Source: Cupriavidus plantarum (GTDB taxonomy: Bacteria > Pseudomonadota > Gammaproteobacteria > Burkholderiales > Burkholderiaceae). From it: a DNA stretch of 64,000 nucleotides. The DNA lies in the NCBI RefSeq assembly GCF_905397285.1, contig NZ_CAJPUX010000001.1, positions 744,001-808,000 on the forward strand. Reading direction: 5' to 3'. Made by a program: the position numbers and the translations under genes. The notes under the pieces are model-generated. The model was not told where the DNA came from and ran no database searches. It was given only the letters and a program-made list of their open reading frames with translations. Below are positions 62,875 to 64,000 of this stretch, one piece after another. Numbering within the stretch: the first letter of the stretch is position 1; every line of letters begins with the position of its first letter.

Positions 62875-63327
62875 ATGCAACCCATCGACGCTTACCTGCC
62901 CGGCACGCACCTCGTCACCGCACGGGACGGCTACTCCCACCACGGCATCTACGTCGGCCGCGGCCGCGTCATCCACTATGGCGGCTACTGCGACACCCTC
63001 AACGCCGCCCCGGTCGAAGAAATTTCGCTGGAAGCCTTCGCGCACGGCAACCCCGTCACGGTCAAGCCCGAACCCTTCGCCCGCTACCTCGGCGCCCAGG
63101 CCGTCCACCGCGCCCGCTCCCGCCTCGGCGAAGACCGCTACCACCTGCTCACGAACAACTGCGAACACTTCTGCACCTGGTGCGTCCGCGGCGTCGCCCG
63201 CAGCGAACAAGTCGAAGCCTGCCTCCGCCACCCGCGCGCCGGCATGCAGGTGGCCCTTCTGCTGCTGCGCCGCATGCTGCCGGCTGGCGTGACGATGGAA
63301 TCCGGCACGGCGGTTGGGGCGATGTGA
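62875..63327 (+). CDS. LRAT/NlpC-P60-like (H-rev107-type) protein
   Basis: The 150-residue protein has the LRAT/HRASLS signature: a His in GYSHHGIYVG (His23), a second His34 (VIHYGG) and the catalytic NCEHFC motif with Cys96. This circularly permuted NlpC/P60 thiol fold catalyses acyl transfer or hydrolysis. The C-terminus has a hydrophobic stretch (MQVALLLLRRML). Its promoter ties it to the peptide system. It could acylate an exported peptide, or act as a hydrolase or immunity-type factor; no direct evidence. Confidence 0.8.
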   Translation: MQPIDAYLPGTHLVTARDGYSHHGIYVGRGRVIHYGGYCDTLNAAPVEEISLEAFAHGNPVTVKPEPFARYLGAQAVHRARSRLGEDRYHLLTNNCEHFCTWCVRGVARSEQVEACLRHPRAGMQVALLLLRRMLPAGVTMESGTAVGAM

Positions 63328-63542
63328 TCGGAGGTTTCCGACGGCGCTGTGCGCGCGTTCAGTGCCAAGCCGCTCCGCCTGGCGGTGGCGCGTTCCCCAG
63401 GCAATGTGTCCAAAGGTGCCCGGCATGTGGCAGTTTGTTTCCGTTTCGTTTTTGGCGCCCCATTCGTGCCATCATCTCGCCACACGATTCGCGCGCCCCC
63501 AGCGAGTTGACAACCCCATGACAACGATGCAGGAGGGCCAGG

Positions 63543-63638
63543 ATGCAAACGAGAATTCCACCTTTCAACACGTCTGGCGTGCTGCCGCCATACGTGGGAT
63601 CGAACCCCGCGCAGCCGGCGACGCTCATGGCGCCCTAA
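63543..63638 (+). pseudogene. Short ORF resembling the start of a DUF6932-type gene, probably truncated
   Basis: A 31-codon ORF (MQTRIPPFNTSGVLPPYVG, then SNPAQPATLMAP) follows a perfect AGGAGGG site. The IPPFN-x-GVLPP opening is like that of DUF6932-type proteins, which are several times longer. A stop codon interrupts the frame and no matching continuation is visible, so it is either a remnant or a very small protein. The upstream 215 nt from 63328 hold no gene. Confidence 0.35.
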
Positions 63639-63743
63639 GCGGTGAGCGTATCAATCTGCAATGGAAAGGCATATTGCGGATACCGCTTGCCGAGAGTTTC
63701 GATCTGGCTGCACAACAGCATTTGGACAGGATGGGGGAAGACG

Positions 63744-64000
63744 ATGATTTTGCCCGGCAATCTTGCGTGGCTTCAGGCCGACCTTGGGGAGGTGAATGGC
63801 TTCCTCGCGACTATGAGTCCGGACTCCATCGCGTGGCATCAGTTCGCATCCCGCAAGAAGGATCTCGAAGCGGCCATCGCCAGTTTTGATAGCACTGAGG
63901 CCGCGCGCGAGGCAGGCGAGTGGAATGGCGAGCCGGGCATCGAAAGCGAAGTGGAAGTCGAAGGGTATCTGTTTCTGCTACCCGAGGGGCGACGGTTCGA
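63744..64000 (+). CDS. Unknown protein, N-terminal part (3' end outside window)
   Basis: A frame open to the right edge starts at ATG 63744 behind a GGGGGAA ribosome-binding site. The first 85 residues (MILPGNLAWLQADLGEVNGF and onward) are mostly helical and charged, with EVEVEGYLFLLPEGRRF near the edge. No family recognised. It follows the short DUF6932-like ORF in the same frame, with a gap of about 105 nt. Confidence 0.5.
   Translation, partial: MILPGNLAWLQADLGEVNGFLATMSPDSIAWHQFASRKKDLEAAIASFDSTEAAREAGEWNGEPGIESEVEVEGYLFLLPEGRRF

Noticed and set aside
43905..63327. Type VI secretion locus
   Set aside because: Kinase, FHA and PP2C are present, but no sheath, Hcp, VgrG, TssJLM or ClpV gene; the transport genes are type I (ABC/HlyD/TolC).

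Overview
The window is GC-rich, densely packed chromosomal DNA from a beta-proteobacterium of the Burkholderiaceae, most likely Cupriavidus or a close Ralstonia relative. This is inferred from the Burkholderia-type porin, the many ATGA start/stop overlaps, and the gene content (SfnB/SsuD sulfur genes, D-threonate catabolism, EgtB/EgtD, a TerC riboswitch). No rRNA, tRNA, insertion sequence or CRISPR array was recognised.

Left part (1-22.6 kb). The end of a porin gene is followed by a long minus-strand block: a dipeptide/oligopeptide-type ABC importer (640-6292), a membrane cytochrome c, and a sulfonate/nitrate-type ABC importer with a class II aldolase and an SsuD-like flavin monooxygenase (7590-12557). 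Divergent from it are an SfnB-like oxidoreductase, a cysteine dioxygenase-like cupin and a four-domain rhodanese, then another sulfonate-type binding protein. These look like one organosulfur scavenging region. A GCATAAGC-type element recurs in front of three of its transcription units. A DeoR regulator, PdxA2, D-threonate kinase and a KdgT-type permease form a four-carbon sugar-acid module (17.5-21.7 kb).

Middle part (22-43 kb). This is mostly housekeeping: two DEAD-box helicases, GluQ-RS, LysR/pirin, a CbiB-like membrane protein, RsgA, an M48 protease, oligoribonuclease, an AEC carrier, MogA, DarP, PmbA, a thyA-hydratase-folA operon, TerC behind a yybP-ykoY (manganese) riboswitch, and an ergothioneine-type EgtD/EgtB pair.

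Right part (43.9-63.3 kb). This is the most interesting region: a probable peptide-secretion system. Five small genes share a 26-residue leader ending in Gly-Gly. They surround a type I exporter made of a C39-peptidase ABC protein with two cyclic-nucleotide-binding-like domains, an HlyD-type adaptor, a TolC/NodT-type outer-membrane factor, and a parvulin without a signal peptide. A transmembrane Ser/Thr kinase, a double-FHA membrane protein, a PP2C phosphatase and a SUMF-fold protein add a phospho-signalling layer like that of type VI secretion, but no type VI structural gene is present. A sigma-54 activator is encoded next to the exporter. Four sigma-54-type -24/-12 promoters drive peptide genes and an LRAT-like gene. 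Each has a CCAACA/TGTTGG dyad about 125-142 bp upstream (one dyad is shared, one is imperfect). Two near-identical peptide genes with their promoters lie in inverted orientation and flank a 5-kb segment carrying the kinase, the SUMF-fold gene and two DUF4399 genes.

The window ends in a short, probably truncated ORF and the start of an unknown gene.
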